Position numbers and translations under genes: made by a program. This document shows positions 14,001-28,250 of a DNA stretch of 64,000 nucleotides, one piece after another. The stretch is from Scylla paramamosain (Eukaryota > Arthropoda > Malacostraca > Decapoda > Portunidae), in the NCBI RefSeq assembly GCF_035594125.1, contig NC_087151.1, positions 20,351,253 to 20,415,252 on the forward strand, in the 5' to 3' direction. Every line of letters begins with the position of its first letter. Position 1 is the stretch's first letter. The notes beneath the pieces are model-generated. The model saw nothing but the letters and a program-made list of their open reading frames with translations. It was not told the origin of the DNA and did not search any database.

Positions 14001-17000
14001 AAGTTTTTAGCTTTTTTTTCGGACTGTTATGTACCAAACCCTAAAGGCACCAAAACCATAAATAATATGGAAGTCACTCAATGTGAGAATCCATCACAAA
14101 ATTACTGAAAAAGTGTCTTTTCAGTGTTTTACTTAGAAAAACGCTAAAACGGATGCAAACCAACGAATATGGAGAAATAGAATATTACCAAAAAGGTATA
14201 TTTTAAGTGTTTTTGAGCTTCTTACCTTCAAAAAACGCGAAAATGGATGGAAAGCACTCTATATTGGAATACAAAAGGACATTACGAGAAACGTGTATCA
14301 TGAGTGTTTTATAGTTTCACAACAACCACAAGGCAAAAATAGCAAAAACTCGGTGTATATGGAAAAGTTTCTTAGATACCAAAATGCTCAAACTCAGAAA
14401 TAACACTCTTGATTAAGAATACAGAACAACCTTACCAAATGCATGTATTTTGAGTGCTTTTCACATTCTTCGTTACCAAAACCAAAAATTGCATCCGAAA
14501 CTAGCTTTATGTGGGAAAAAAATTGCAATACAAGAAAAGTGTCTTTTGAGTGTTTTTGAGCGTGATAGGCACTAAAGCACTAAAAAGGAAGGCAATCACA
14601 TTATATGGGATTAAAACCAACTTTTACCAAGAACATGCCTTTACGTGTTTTTGAGCTTCTTACATACCAAAACGCTAAAACGCATGCAAAACACCCTTTA
14701 TGGAGAAACAGAATAACATTACCAGAAACATGTATTTTGAATATTTTTTATCATGTTACCTATAAAAACGCCTAAATACATGCAAAGAACCCTATTTTTG
14801 GAAAATAAAAGGGCATTACGAAAATCGTGTATTATTAGTGTTTTTAAGTTCCTTAAGTACCAAAAAGCTAAAACCCACAAATAACTCTTTAAAGAGAGAA
14901 ATTTTTTTTTTCTTTGTTATTCATCTTCTTAGGTACCGAGATGCCAAAATTCTGGGAAAATTCAGGGCTATTATATGATAAAACAAAAATTATCAAAAAA
15001 GTTAATTTTAGTTTTTTTTTCGGACTGTTATGTACCAAACCCTAAAGTGCATCCATCCTATATGAGGAAATTAAACGACCTTACCAGAAATCTGTTTTTT
15101 TGAGTTTTTTTCAGCATGTTAGGCACCAAAACGATAAATAATAAGGAACTCACTCTATATGAGAATCCAAAACAAAATTGCTGAAAACGTTTTTTTTCTT
15201 TGTTTTACGTAGAAAAACGCTAAAACGGATACAAACCTACCAATATCAAGAAATAGAAAAACATTACCAAAAAGGTATATTTTGAGAGTTTTTCAGCTTG
15301 TTACCTATAAAAAAACGCGAAAATTGATGCAAAGCACTCTATATTAGAAAACAAAAGGACTTTGCAAGAAAAGTGTTTAATGAGTTTTTTTATAGTTCAA
15401 AAGAACCAAAAGGGAAAAAAACACAAAAACTCGTGTATATGGAGAAGGTTCCAAGATACCAAAATTCTGAAACTCATGAATAACACTCTTAATTGAGAAA
15501 CAGAACAATCTTACTAAATGCGTGTATTTTGAGTGCTTTTCACATTCTTAATTACCAAAATCCCAAATTGCATGCGAAACCACCTTTATGTGAGAAAAAA
15601 AATTACATTACCAGAAAAGTGTCTTTTAAGTGTTTTTGAGCGTGATAGGCAATAAAGCACTAAAAAGCAGGGTAATCATATTACATTGGAATAACACCAG
15701 TTTATACCAAAAACTTGCCTTTAAGTGTTTTTGAGCTCTTTATATACCAAACAGCTAAAACGCATGCAAAACAAACTTTATGGAGAAACAGAATAACATT
15801 ACCAAAAACATGTATTTAGAGTGTTTTTTATCATTTTATCTATAAAAACGCTTAAATACATGCATAGAACATTATGTTTGGGAAACAAAAGGACATTACG
15901 AGAAACGTGTATTATGAGTGTTTTTTTTTTAAGTTCCTTAAGTACCAAAAGCTAAAACCCACAAATAACACTATTTAGAAAATAGAAAATAAAAAAATTA
16001 AAAAAATAGGAATTTTATTTATTTATTTATCTATTTTTTTTTTTTATTATTCATATTCATAGGTACCGAGATGCCAAAATTCTGTGAAAATTCAGGGCAA
16101 TCATATGATAAAAGAATATTATCAAAAAAGTTAATTTCAGCTTTTTTTTCGGACTGTTATGTACCAAACCCTAAATTGCATGCAAAGACTCCTATATGAG
16201 GAAATTAAACGACCTTACCAGAAATATGTGTATTGAGTGTTTTTTTTTAGCATGTTAGGCACAAAAACGATAAATAAGAAGGAATTCACTCTATATGGAA
16301 ATCCAAAAAAAAGTTGCAAAGCAACCAATATCAAGAAATAGAAAAATGTTACTAAAAAGGTATATTTTGAGTGTTTTTGAGCTTGTTACCTACAAAAAAC
16401 GCGAAAATTTATGCAAAGCACTCTATATTGGTAAACAAAAGGACATTGCAAGAAAAGTGTATAATGAGTGTTTTATAGTTCAAAACAACCACAAGGCAAA
16501 AAACGAAAAATCTCGTCTATATGGAGAGGTTTCCTAGTTACAAAAATGCTAAAACTCATGTATAACACTCCTAATTGAGAAACAGAACAACCTTAATAAA
16601 TGTGTGTATTTTGAGTGCTTTTCACATTCTTAGTTAACAAAACCCCAAATTGCATGCGAAAATAGATTTGTGGGAAAAAAAAGACTACCAGAAAAGTGTC
16701 TTTGGAGTGTTTTTGAGCGTGATAGAAAATAAAGCACTAAAAAGGAGGGCAATCACATTACATTGGAGGAAAACGAATTTTTGCCAAGAACTTGCTTTTA
16801 AGTGTTTTTGAGCTGCTTATATACCAAAACACTAAAACGCATGCAAAACACTTTATGGTGAAACAGAATAACATTACCAAAAACAGGTATTTTAAGTGTT
16901 TTTGATCATGTTACCAATAAAAAAGCTTAAATAAATGCAAAAAAACACTCTTTTTGAGAAACGAAAAGAGATTACGAGAAACGTGTATTATGAGTGTTTT

Positions 17001-18751
17001 TAAGTTCATTAATTACCTAAAAGCTAAAAGCCACAAATAACACTCTTTATTAAGAAACTATAAATAAATAAAAAAAATAAAATATTTTTTTCTTTCTTAT
17101 TCATCTTCACAGGAACCGAAATGCCAAAATTCTACAAGCCAAAAAACGCAAAAACTCGTGTATATAGAGAAGTTTCTTACATTCCAAAATGCTGAAACTC
17201 TGGAACAACACTCTTCATATAGAAACAGAACAATCTTACTAAATGCGTGTATTTTGAGTGCTTTTCACATCCTTAGTTACCAAAACCCCAAATTGCATGC
17301 GAAACCAGCTTTATGTGGGGAAAAAATGACATTACCAGAAAAATGTCTTTTGAGTGTTTTTGAGCGTGTTAGGCAATAAAGCACTAAAAAGCAAGGCAAT
17401 CACATTACATTGGAATAAAACAAATTTTTAACAAGAACTTGCCTTTAAGTGTATTTGAGCTCCTTATATACCAAAACTCTAAAATGCATGCAAAATACAC
17501 TTTATGGTGAAACAGAATAACAGTACCAAAAACATGTATTTTGAGTGTTTTTGATTATGTTAACAATAAAAACGCTTAAATACATGCAAAGAACCGTATT
17601 TTTGGGAAATGAAAGGACATTACGAGAAACGTGTATTATGAGTGTTTTTAAGTTCATTAAGTACGTAAAAGCTAAAAGCCTTAAATTACATTCTTTATTG
17701 AGAAAAATAAATAAATAAATAAAAAAATACGATTTTTTTTTCATTCTTATTCATCTTCACAGGTAACGATGTGCCAAAATTCGGGCAAAGTTCAGGAAAT
17801 TATATGAAATAAGAACATTATCAAAAAAGTTAAATTTAGCTTTTTTTTTGGACTGTTATGTATCAAACCCCTAAAGTGCATGCAAAGCCACCTATATGGG
17901 GAAATTAAACGTCTTTGCCAGAAAACTGTCTTATGAGTGTTTTTCAGCATGTTAGGAACCAACACGATAAAACCCAAGGAAGTCAATCTATATGGGAATC
18001 CAAAAACAAAATTACTGAAAAGGTGTCTTTTCTATGTTTTACGTAGAAAACGCTAAAACGGATGCAAACCAACCAAAATGAAGAAATAGAATAACATTAC
18101 CAAAAAGGTATATTTTGAGTGTTTTTGAAATTGTTACCTACAAAAAACGCGAAAATGGATGGAAAGCACTCTATATTGGGAAGCAAAAGGCACCAAAAAG
18201 CATGTTAGGCACCAAAACGATATATAATATGAAAGTCACTCTATAAAATTAAAATAAAATTAAAACAAAATTACTGGAAACGTGTGTTTTAAAAGATTTA
18301 CGTAGAAAAACGCTAAAACGGATGCAAACCAACCAATATGAAGAAATAGAATAACATTACCAAAAAAGTATATTTTGTGTGATAAAAAGAAACGCGAAAA
18401 TGGATGCAAAGCACTCTATATAAGGAAAAAAAAGGACATAAAAAACTCGACTGTATGCAGAAGTTTCTAAGATACCAAAATACTGAAACTCATGAATAAC
18501 ACTCTTAATGAAGAAACATAACAACCTTACTAAATGCGTGTATTTTGAGTGTTCTTTACATTCTTAGTTACCAAAACCCCAAATTCCATGCGAAACTAGC
18601 TTTATGTGGGAAAAAATAATGACATTACCAGAAAAGTGTCTTTGAGTGTTTTTGAGCGTGTTAGGCAATAAAGCACTAAAAAGCAGGGCAATCACATTAC
18701 ATGGGAATAAAACCAATTTTTACGAAGAACTTGCCTTTTAGGGTTTTTGAC
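11020..18751 (+). repeat. Satellite array, forward 11-monomer HOR block
   Basis: The landmark cttcataggtaccgagatg monomer occurs near 11719, 12824, 13928, 14925, 16055, 17105 and 17755, giving successive intervals of about 1105, 1104, 997, 1130, 1050 and 650 bp. Between landmarks the same monomer types appear in the same order. The 650-bp unit (17105-17755) jumps straight from the landmark monomer to the cttacataccaaaatgctg monomer, losing about four monomers. Around 17950-18440 monomer types 2-4 are present twice in tandem. Confidence 0.92.
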
Positions 18752-19204
18752 ATGCATTTAGTAAGGTTGGTCTGTTTCTCAATTAAGAGTTTTATTCTTG
18801 AGTTTCAGCATATACACGAGTTTTTGCGTTTTTTGCCTTGTGTGTTTTTTTTTTTTTAACTATAAAACATTTATTATACATTTTTCTCGCAATGTCCCTT
18901 TCTTTCCCAATATAGAGTGCTTTGTATCCATTTTCGCGTTTTTTTGTAACAAGCTCAAAAACACTCAAAATATACATTTTTGGTAATGTTTTTCTGCTTC
19001 TAGATATTGGTTGGTTTGTATCAGTTTTAGCGTTTTTTTCTACGTAAAACACTGAGAAGACACGTTTTCAGTAATTTTCTTTTGGATTCCCACATAGAGT
19101 GAGTTCCTTATTATTCATCGTTTTGGTGCCTAACATGCTGAAAAACACTTAAAAGACAGATTTCTGGTAAGGTCTTTAATTTCCTCATATGGGAGGCTTT
19201 TCAT
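18752..19204 (-). repeat. Small inverted satellite segment (about 450 bp)
   Basis: Orientation flips mid-monomer after agggtttttga near 18751, giving reverse-complement monomers (gtaaggttggtctgtttctc, caagctcaaaaacactc). It flips back near 19205 at cttttcagtgtttttgagcg. It spans about 4.5 monomers. Confidence 0.85.
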
Positions 19205-22200
19205 GTCTTTTCAGTGTTTTTGAGCGTGTTACACAATAAAGCACTAAATGCCAGGGCAATCACATTACATGGGAATAAAACCAAATTTTACCAAGAATTT
19301 GCCGTTAAGTGTTTTTGACCTCCTTACATATCAAAACGCTAAAACGCATGCAAAATATATTTTATGGAGAAACAGAATAACATTACCAGATACATGTATT
19401 TTGAGTGTTTTTGATCATGTTATCTAAAAAAAACGCTTAAATACATGCAAAGAGCCTTATATTTGGGAAACGAAAGAACATTACGAGAAACGTGTATTAT
19501 GAGTGATTTTTAAGTTTCTTCAGTACCAAAAAAGCTAAAACCCACAAATAACACTCTTTAGAGAAAAAAAATGATAAATAAAAAAATAAAAAAATGGGAT
19601 TTTTTTTTTTTTTTTTTTTTTTATTCATCTTCATAGGTACCGAGATGCCAAAATTCTGCCAAAATTCAGGGAATTTATGTGGAAAAAAGAACATTATCAT
19701 AAAAGTTAATTATACCTTTTTATTTCGGATTGTTATGTACCAAACCCTAAAGTGCATGCAAAGCCACCTATATAGGGAAGTTAAACGACTTTACCAGAAA
19801 CCTGTCTTTTCAGTGTTTTCAGCATGTTAGGCACCAAAACGATAAATGATATGGAAGTCAGTCAATATGTGAATCCAAAAGAAAATTACTGAAAACGTGT
19901 CTTTTCAGTGTTTTACGTAGAAAAACGCTAAAGCGGGTACAAACCATCCTATATGAAGAAATAGAATAACATTACCAAAAAGAAATATTTTGAGTGTTTT
20001 TGAGCTTGTTACCTACAAAAAATGCAAAAATGGATGTAAAACAAAAATGGATGTAAAGGACATTACGAGAAACGTGTATAATGAGTGTTTTATAGTTTTA
20101 AAAGAACCACAAGGCAATAAACGCAAAAACTCGTGCATATAGAGAAATTTCTTACATACCAAAATGAATAAATGCATGAATAACACTTTTAATCGATAAA
20201 CAGAACTACCTTACCAAATTGTGTATTTTGAGTGTTTTTCACATTCTTAGTTACGAAAATGCCAAATTACATGCGAAACTATCTTCATGCGGGAAAAAAA
20301 AATGACATTAGAAAAATGTCTTTTGATTGTTTTTCAGCGTGATATGCAACAAAACACTAAAAAGCAGAACGATCACATTACATGTGAATAAAACCAACTT
20401 TTACGAAGAATTTGCCTTTAAGTATTTTTTAACCCCTTATATACCCAACCGCTAAAACGCATGCAAAACAAACTTTATGGAGAAACAGAATAACATAACC
20501 AAAAACATGTATTTTGAGTGTTTTTGATCATGTTATCTATAAAAACGCTTAAGTACATGCAAAGAACATTATGTTTGGGAAACAAAAGGACATTACCAGA
20601 AACGTGTATTATGAGTGTTTTGTTTTTTTTTAAGTTCCTTAAGTACCAAAAACCTGAAACCCACAAATAACTCTTTATTTAGAAAAAAAAAAAAAATAAA
20701 TAAATAAAAAATATGATTTTTTTTTTTTTTTTTGTTATTCATCTTCATAGGTACCGAGATGCTAAAATTCTGGGAAAATTCAGGGCAATTATGTGATAAA
20801 AGAATATTATCAAAAAAGTTAATTTCAGCTCTTTTTTTTTCGGACTGTTATGTACCAAACCCTAAAGAGCATGGAAAGCCTCCAATATGAGGAAATTAAA
20901 CGACCTTACCAGAAATCTGTGTTTTGAGTGTTTTTTAGCATGTTAGGCACCAAAACGATAAATAATAAGGAATTCACTCTATATGAGAATCCAAAACAAA
21001 GTTACTGAAAACGTGTCTTCTCAGTGTTTTACGTAGAAAAACGTTTAAACAGATGGAAACCAACCAATATCAAGAAACATAAAAACGTTACCAAAAAGGT
21101 ATATTTTGAGTGTTTTTGAGCTTTTTACCTACAAAAAACTTGAAAATTGATGCAAAGCACTCTATATTGGGAAACAAAAGGACATTGCAAGAAAAGTGTA
21201 TAATGAGTGTTTTATAGTTCAAAAGAACCACAAAGCAAAAAACGCAAAAAACTCGTGTATATGGAGAAATTTCCTAGATACCAAAATGCTGAAACTCATG
21301 AATAACACTCTTAATTGAGAAACAGAACAACCTTACTAAATGCGTGTATTTTGAGTGCTTTTCACATTCTTAGTTACCAAAACCCCAAATTGCATGCGAA
21401 ACCACCTTTATGTGAGAAAAAAATGACATTACCAGAAAAGTGTCTTTTAAGTGTTTTTAAGCATGATAGGCAATAAAGCACTAAAAAGCAGGGAATCCTA
21501 TTACATTGGAATAACACCAATTTATACAAAAAACTTGCCTTTAAGTGTTTTTGAGCTCCTTATATACAAAACTGCTAAAACGCATGGAAAACACACTTTA
21601 TGGAGAAAAAGAATAACATTACCAAAAACATGTATTTTCAGTGTTTTTCATCATGTTATCTATAAAAACGCTTAAATACATGCAAAGAACATTATGTTTG
21701 GGAAACAAAAGGACATAACGAGAAACGTGTATTATGAGTGTTTTTTAAGTTCCTTAAGTACCAAAAAGCTAAAACCCACAAATAACACTCTTTATTTAGA
21801 AAATATAAAAAAAAAAAATTTAAAAAATTGAAAAATAGGAATTTTCTTTTTTTTTTTTTTTGTTATTCATCTTCATAGGTACCGATATGCCAAAATTCTG
21901 GGGAAATTCAGGGCAATCATATGATAAAACAATATTATCAAAAAAGTTAATTTCAGCTTTTTTTCGGACTGTTATGTACCAAACCCTAAAGTGCATGCAA
22001 AGCCTCCTATATGAGGAAATTAAACGACCTTACCAGAAATCTGTTTTGAGTGTTTTTTAGCATGTTAGGCACCAAAACGATAAATAATAAGGAACTCACT
22101 CTATATGGGAATCTAAAACAAATTTCCTGAAAACGTGTCTTCTCAGTGTTTTACATAGAAAAACGCTAAAACGGATGCAAAGCAACCAATATCAAGAAAT

Positions 22201-22988
22201 AGAAAAACGTTGCTAAAAAGGTATATTTTGAGTGTTTTTGAGCTTGTTACCTACAAAAAAACGCAAAAATTGATACAAAGCACTCTATATTTTGAAACAA
22301 AAGGACATTGCAAGAAAAGTGTATAATGAGTGTTTTATAGTTCAAAAGAACCACAAAGCAAAAAACGCAAAATCTCGTGTATATGGAGAGGTTTCCTAGA
22401 TACCAAAATACTAAAACTCATGTATAACACTCTTAATTGAGAAACAGAAAAACCTTACTAAATGCGTGTATTTTGAGTGCTTTTAACATTCTTAGTTACC
22501 AAAACCCCAAATTGCATGCGAAAATAGATTTGTGGGAAAAAAAAAAAGATTTACCAGAAAAGTGTCTTTTGAGTGTTTTTGAGCGTGTTAGGCAATAAAG
22601 CACTAAAAACCAGGGCAAACACATTACACTGGAATAAAACCAATTTTTAACAAGAACTTGCCTTTAAGTGTTTTTTAGTTCCTTATATACCAAAACACTA
22701 AAACGCATGCAAAATACACTTCATGGTGAAACAGAAGAACATTACCAAAAACAAGTATTTTGAGTGTTTTTGATCATGTTACTAATGAAAACGCTTAAAT
22801 ACATGCAAAGAACACTATTTTTTGGGAAACGAAAGGACATTATGAGAAACATGTATTATGAGTGTTTTTAAGTTCATTAAGTACCAAAAAAGCTAAAACC
22901 CACAAATAACACTCTTTAGAGAGAATAAAAAAAGAAAAGAAAATATAATCTTTTTTTTTTTTTTTTTCTTTTATTTATCTTCATAGGT
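19205..22988 (+). repeat. Satellite array, forward HOR block
   Basis: Landmarks near 19629, 20743, 21871 and 22979 give three consecutive periods of about 1114, 1128 and 1108 bp. This is the cleanest HOR stretch in the window. The unit at 20743-21871 can be read as 11 monomers of about 100 bp, with the eleventh containing a variable A/T tract. Confidence 0.92.
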
Positions 22989-25656
22989 ACTTGGATGCTT
23001 CTCCATAAAGGAGTTTTTTTTCATGCGTTTTAGCGTTTTGGTTTGTAAGGAGGTCAAAAACACTTCAAGGCAAGTTCTTGGTAAAAGTTGATTTTATTCC
23101 CATGTAATGTGATTGCCCTGTTTTTTTTCTGATTTATTGCCTAACACGCTCAAAAACACTCAAAAGACACTTCTAGTAATGTCATTTTTTTTCCAACATA
23201 GTTTCGCGTGCTATTTGGGGTTTTGCTAAGAATGTGAAAAACACCCAAAATATACGCATTTGGTAAGGTTGTTCTGTTTCTCAATTAATATTGTTATTCA
23301 TGAGTTTCATCATTTTGGTATCTCAGAAACTTGTTTATTTACACGAGTTTTTGCGTTTTTTGCCTTGTGGTTCTTGTGAACCACAAGTTCTTTTCCTCAA
23401 AAATACCGACACTCATTATACACCTTTCTCGTAATGTCTTTTTGTTTCCCAATAGGGAGTGCTTTGCATCTATTTTCGCGTTTTTTTATAGGTAACAAGC
23501 TCAAAAACACTCAAAATGTACCTTTTTGGTAATGTTATTTTATTTCTTCTTATTGGTTGGTTTGCATCCGTTTTAGCATTTTTCTACGTAAAACACCGAA
23601 AAGACACTTTTTCAGTAATTTTGTTTTAGATTCCCATATAGAGTGACTTGCATGTTATTTACCGTTAGGGTGCCTAACAAGCTGAAAAACACTCATAAGA
23701 CAGTTTTCTGGCAAAAACGTTTAATTTCCCGATATAGGTGGCTTTGCATGCACTTTTAGGCATCTTGGTACCTATGAAGATAAATAAAGAAAAATAAAAA
23801 AACCTATTTTTTTATTTTTTATTCATTTATTTATTTTTTCTCAATAAAGAGTGTTATTTGTGGGATTTACCTTTTTGGTACTTAAGGAACTTAAAAACAC
23901 TCATAATACACGTTTCTTGTAATGTCCTTTCGTTTCCCAAACATAAGGTTCTTTGCATGTATTTAAGCGTTTTTATAGATAACATGATCAAAAACACTCA
24001 AAATACAAGGTTTTGGTAATGTTATTCTGTTTCTCCATAAAGTGTGTTTTGCATGCGTTTTAGCAGTTTTGTATATAAGGAGCTCAAAAACACTTAAAGG
24101 CAAGTTCTTGGTAAAAAATGGTTTTATTCCAATGTAATGTGATTGTCCTGCTTTTGAGTGCTTTATTACCTATCACGTTGAAAAACACTCAAAAGACACT
24201 TTTCTGGTAAAGTCATTTTTTTTTTCCCCACGAATCTATTTTCGCATGTAATTTGGGGTTTTTGGTAACTAAGAATGTGAAAAGCACTCAAAATACACAC
24301 ATTTAGTAAGGTTGTTCTGTTTTTCAATTAAGAGTGTTATTCATGAGTTTCAGCATTTTGGTATCTAAGAAATCTCTCCATATACACGAGTTCTTTTGAA
24401 CTATAAAACACTCATTATACACTTTTCTTGCAATGTCCTTTTGTTTCCCAATATAGAGTGCTTTGCATCAAGATTTCGCGTTTTTGTAGGTAAAAAGCTC
24501 AAAAATACTCAAAATATACCTTTTTGGTAACGTTTTTCTATTTCTTGATATTGGTTGGTTTGCATCCGTTTTAACGTTTTTCTACGTAAAACACTGAGAA
24601 GACACGTTTTCAGTAACTTTGTTTTGGATTCCCATATAGAGTGAGTTCCTTATTATTTATCGTTTTGGTGCCTAACATGCTAAAAAACACACAAAACACA
24701 GGTTTCTGTTAAGGTCGTTTAATTTCCTCATATTGGAGGCTTTGCATGCACTTTAGGGTTTGGTACATAACAGTCCGAAAAAAAAAAGCTTAAATTAACT
24801 TTCCATATACACGAGTTTTTTGCGTTGTTTGCTTTGTGGTTCTTTTGAACTATAAAACACTCATTATACACTTTTCTTGCAATGTCCTTTTGTTTCCCAA
24901 TATAGAGTGCTTTGCATCAATTTTCGCGTTTTTGTAGGTAAAAAGCTCAAAAACACTCAAAATATACCTTTTTGGTAACGTTTTTCTATTTCTTAATATT
25001 GGTTGGTTTGCATCCGTTTTAACGTTTTTCTACGTAAAACACTGAGAAGACACGTTTTCAGTAACTTTATTTTGGATTCCCATATAGAGTGAGTTCCTTA
25101 TTATATATCGTTTTGGTGCCTACCATGCTTAAAAACACACAAAACACAGATTTCTGGTAAGGTCGTTTAATTTCCTCATATTGGAGGCTTTGCATGCACT
25201 TTAGCGTTTAGTACTTAACAGTCCGAAAAAAAAAAAGCTGAAATTAACTTTTTTGATAATATTCTCTTATCACATAATTGCCCTGAATTTTCCCAGAATT
25301 TTGGCATCTCGGTACCTATGAAGATGAATAACAAAAAAAAAATCCTATTTATTTTATTTTTTTATTTCTTATTGTCTAAATAAAGAGTGTTATTTGTGGG
25401 TTTTAGCTTTTTGGTACTTAAGGAACTTATAAAAACACTCATAATACACGTTTCTCGTAATGTCCTTTTGTTTCCCAAACATAATGTTCTTTGCATGTAC
25501 TTAAGCGTTTTTATAGAACACATGATCAAAAACACTCAAAATACATGATTTTGGTAATGTTATTCTGTTTCTCCATAAAGTTTGTTTTGCATGCGTTTTA
25601 GCGGTTTGGTATACAAGGGGTTAAAAAATACTTAAAGGCAAGTTCTTCGTAAAAGT
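22989..25656 (-). repeat. Satellite array, reverse HOR block, right edge of satellite
   Basis: Orientation switches inside the landmark monomer (cttcataggtacttgg, then gcttctccataaagg). The first part closely resembles 2105-2700, including an unusual ggttcttgtgaaccacaagttc hairpin (about 2480 and 23373), so the two reverse blocks share ancestry. The array ends mid-monomer at about 25656 after gcaagttcttcgtaaaag. Confidence 0.9.
24378..25235 (-). repeat. Tandem duplication of about 425 bp within the satellite
   Basis: The block starting ccatatacacgag at 24378 restarts at 24803 with near-identical sequence through the gtccgaaaaaaaaaa tract. The first copy lacks about 25 bp just after its start. 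It is a local four-monomer duplication. Confidence 0.75.
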
Positions 25657-25840
25657 GATGAAATTATTCCTTCGAAAGTATTGATGGCTGATCTCTTTCT
25701 ATAGGTGAGGGTTAGTGTTCTCTACTGTACCAAATACTGAACTATCTTTTTTACAATTTCTCCATCTGTATCCTACCCAGTAATGGTAATAGACTGAGGA
25801 ACTCCCCACCTTTGTTAATTTTTACTAAGTATTGTCCTAG
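25657..25840. other. Satellite/unique-sequence junction, no gene recognised
   Basis: Unique-looking sequence. It ends in a good splice-acceptor context (ttactaag branch-like motif and tgtcctag) immediately before the candidate exon at 25841. An open stretch at about 25654-25700 runs into a stop at a gtgagg donor-like site, so it was not called. Confidence 0.5.
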
Positions 25841-26013
25841 TGGTAATCAGCTGCAGCATTGATTTGTTTAGGAGTTGGATATCTGAGAATGAGTGGTTAT
25901 TGGCACCAAGTGCAGCTCAGTTGTGGGTAACTCCAGTTGTTGGGAACATTCCATGGTACACAGATGGTGGGATGGTCTTGCCTTGGACTCTTGCAAATGT
26001 GTACTATGTCCCA
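25841..26013 (+). CDS. Candidate internal exon, unknown protein
   Basis: A 173-nt open stretch bounded by an acceptor (ttactaag then tgtcctag) and an A/GTGAGT donor. It can encode a tract containing ENEWLLAPSAAQLWV and GNIPWYTDGGMVLPW. It ends in phase 0, compatible with the next candidate exon at 26628. I do not recognise the family. It starts 185 bp from the satellite edge, so if real the gene sits against heterochromatic-type sequence. It could also be a chance open stretch. Confidence 0.3.
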
Positions 26014-26627
26014 GTGAGTTTTTTTTTTTTTTGACATGAATCCCAAGTTTATTTAGGCATTTCAGTGACTTATTGTGGGTGATGGAGATCTCCACAGCAC
26101 TCTTCTCTTGGTTGGTGGGTAGCTGTTGAAAAATTCATATAAATAGAGATGTCAGATGTAGGTAAAATAGAGAAATGTTGATTTGATTGTGAACTAAATC
26201 CCACAACTTATATTATCTTTGATAAGAAAGCTTTCGTTTAGACCATGAAAATTGGATAAATGAAGCTGAACATTATTTTACTGCAAAAAGAAGGCACACA
26301 AAGTGAAGGAGATCGCATACTTGACTTTAGTTTATTGTTCCTTTCATGGGGAACTTGTATCATTGTTAAAAGCTTAAAACCTGTAAAATAGCATGGATCC
26401 ATCTGAATCTTTATTCAGTCAAAAGTTTATATGATGTGTAGACTATTCAAGCTTGCCAGCCTGGAGCCTGGAGCCTGCTTGTTGTAGAGTTGTCCTATGT
26501 TCTGTAGATTTGCTTGATATTATAAACAATTATGGTAAAATTTTTGTAAACAATTTTGTTCTTTATTTCTTTCAGTATCAGATTCAGTATTTTCTCCATC
26601 TTATGGCAGCATATATTTTCAACACAG
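26014..26627 (+). other. Putative intron between the two candidate exons
   Basis: Begins gtgagt plus a T-tract and ends at a pyrimidine-rich stretch with several AG options (ctttcag at 26574, ttcaacacag at 26627). Apart from the tandem cctggagcctggagcctg near 26461, no gene or repeat is seen. Confidence 0.3.
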
Positions 26628-26759
26628 AGTGAGGGCAGTGTCATTCCTCCTGTCCACTACCCCAACTTCTACTCCCAACACTACCACAACAATGAGCGGT
26701 CTGGTGTGGTGGCTGAGGATTCTTTTGAAGAGGACAATGCTTCTGCTTCATCTGAGCAG
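26628..26759 (+). CDS. Candidate internal exon, acidic/serine-rich segment
   Basis: A 132-nt stretch (44 codons, phase 0 to phase 0) after ttcaacacag and before CAG/GTCAGA. It encodes SEGSVIPPVHYPNFYSQHY followed by an acidic Ser-rich tail (VAEDSFEEDNASASSEQ), which looks like a conserved motif followed by a disordered region. An alternative acceptor at 26574 would lengthen it by 53 nt and change phase. Composition and splice sites make it more gene-like than its surroundings, but the family is unknown. Confidence 0.4.
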
Positions 26760-28000
<1,241 letters not shown>

Positions 28001-28250
28001 CACATATATAGCAAATTTTCATCTCAAGTGAGCCACTCTCTCCCCATATGTGTTTGTTATATCTTGGGTTACTGTAATTTATAACTGAAAGAATAATTTG
28101 GGCTCTTTGGACTGAAAGACTGAGCTGGTGGTGACACCTGGCAACTCTGAAAACTCCCCATTAGTTAGGTTAGGTTAGGGAAAACTCTGCAAATATGCAA
28201 AACCATGAATATGTGAGGGAACGCTGATATATGATATCTCTTATTTGTTG

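Noticed and set aside
11020..22988. Regularly spaced repeats resembling a CRISPR array
   Set aside because: Spacing is about 100 bp with no unique spacers; the whole unit is repeated and diverged, in a eukaryotic context. It is a satellite.
28160..28182. ttaggttaggttaggg run as a possible telomere
   Set aside because: Only about three TTAGG units in unique sequence; too short for a telomere and common in arthropod DNA.
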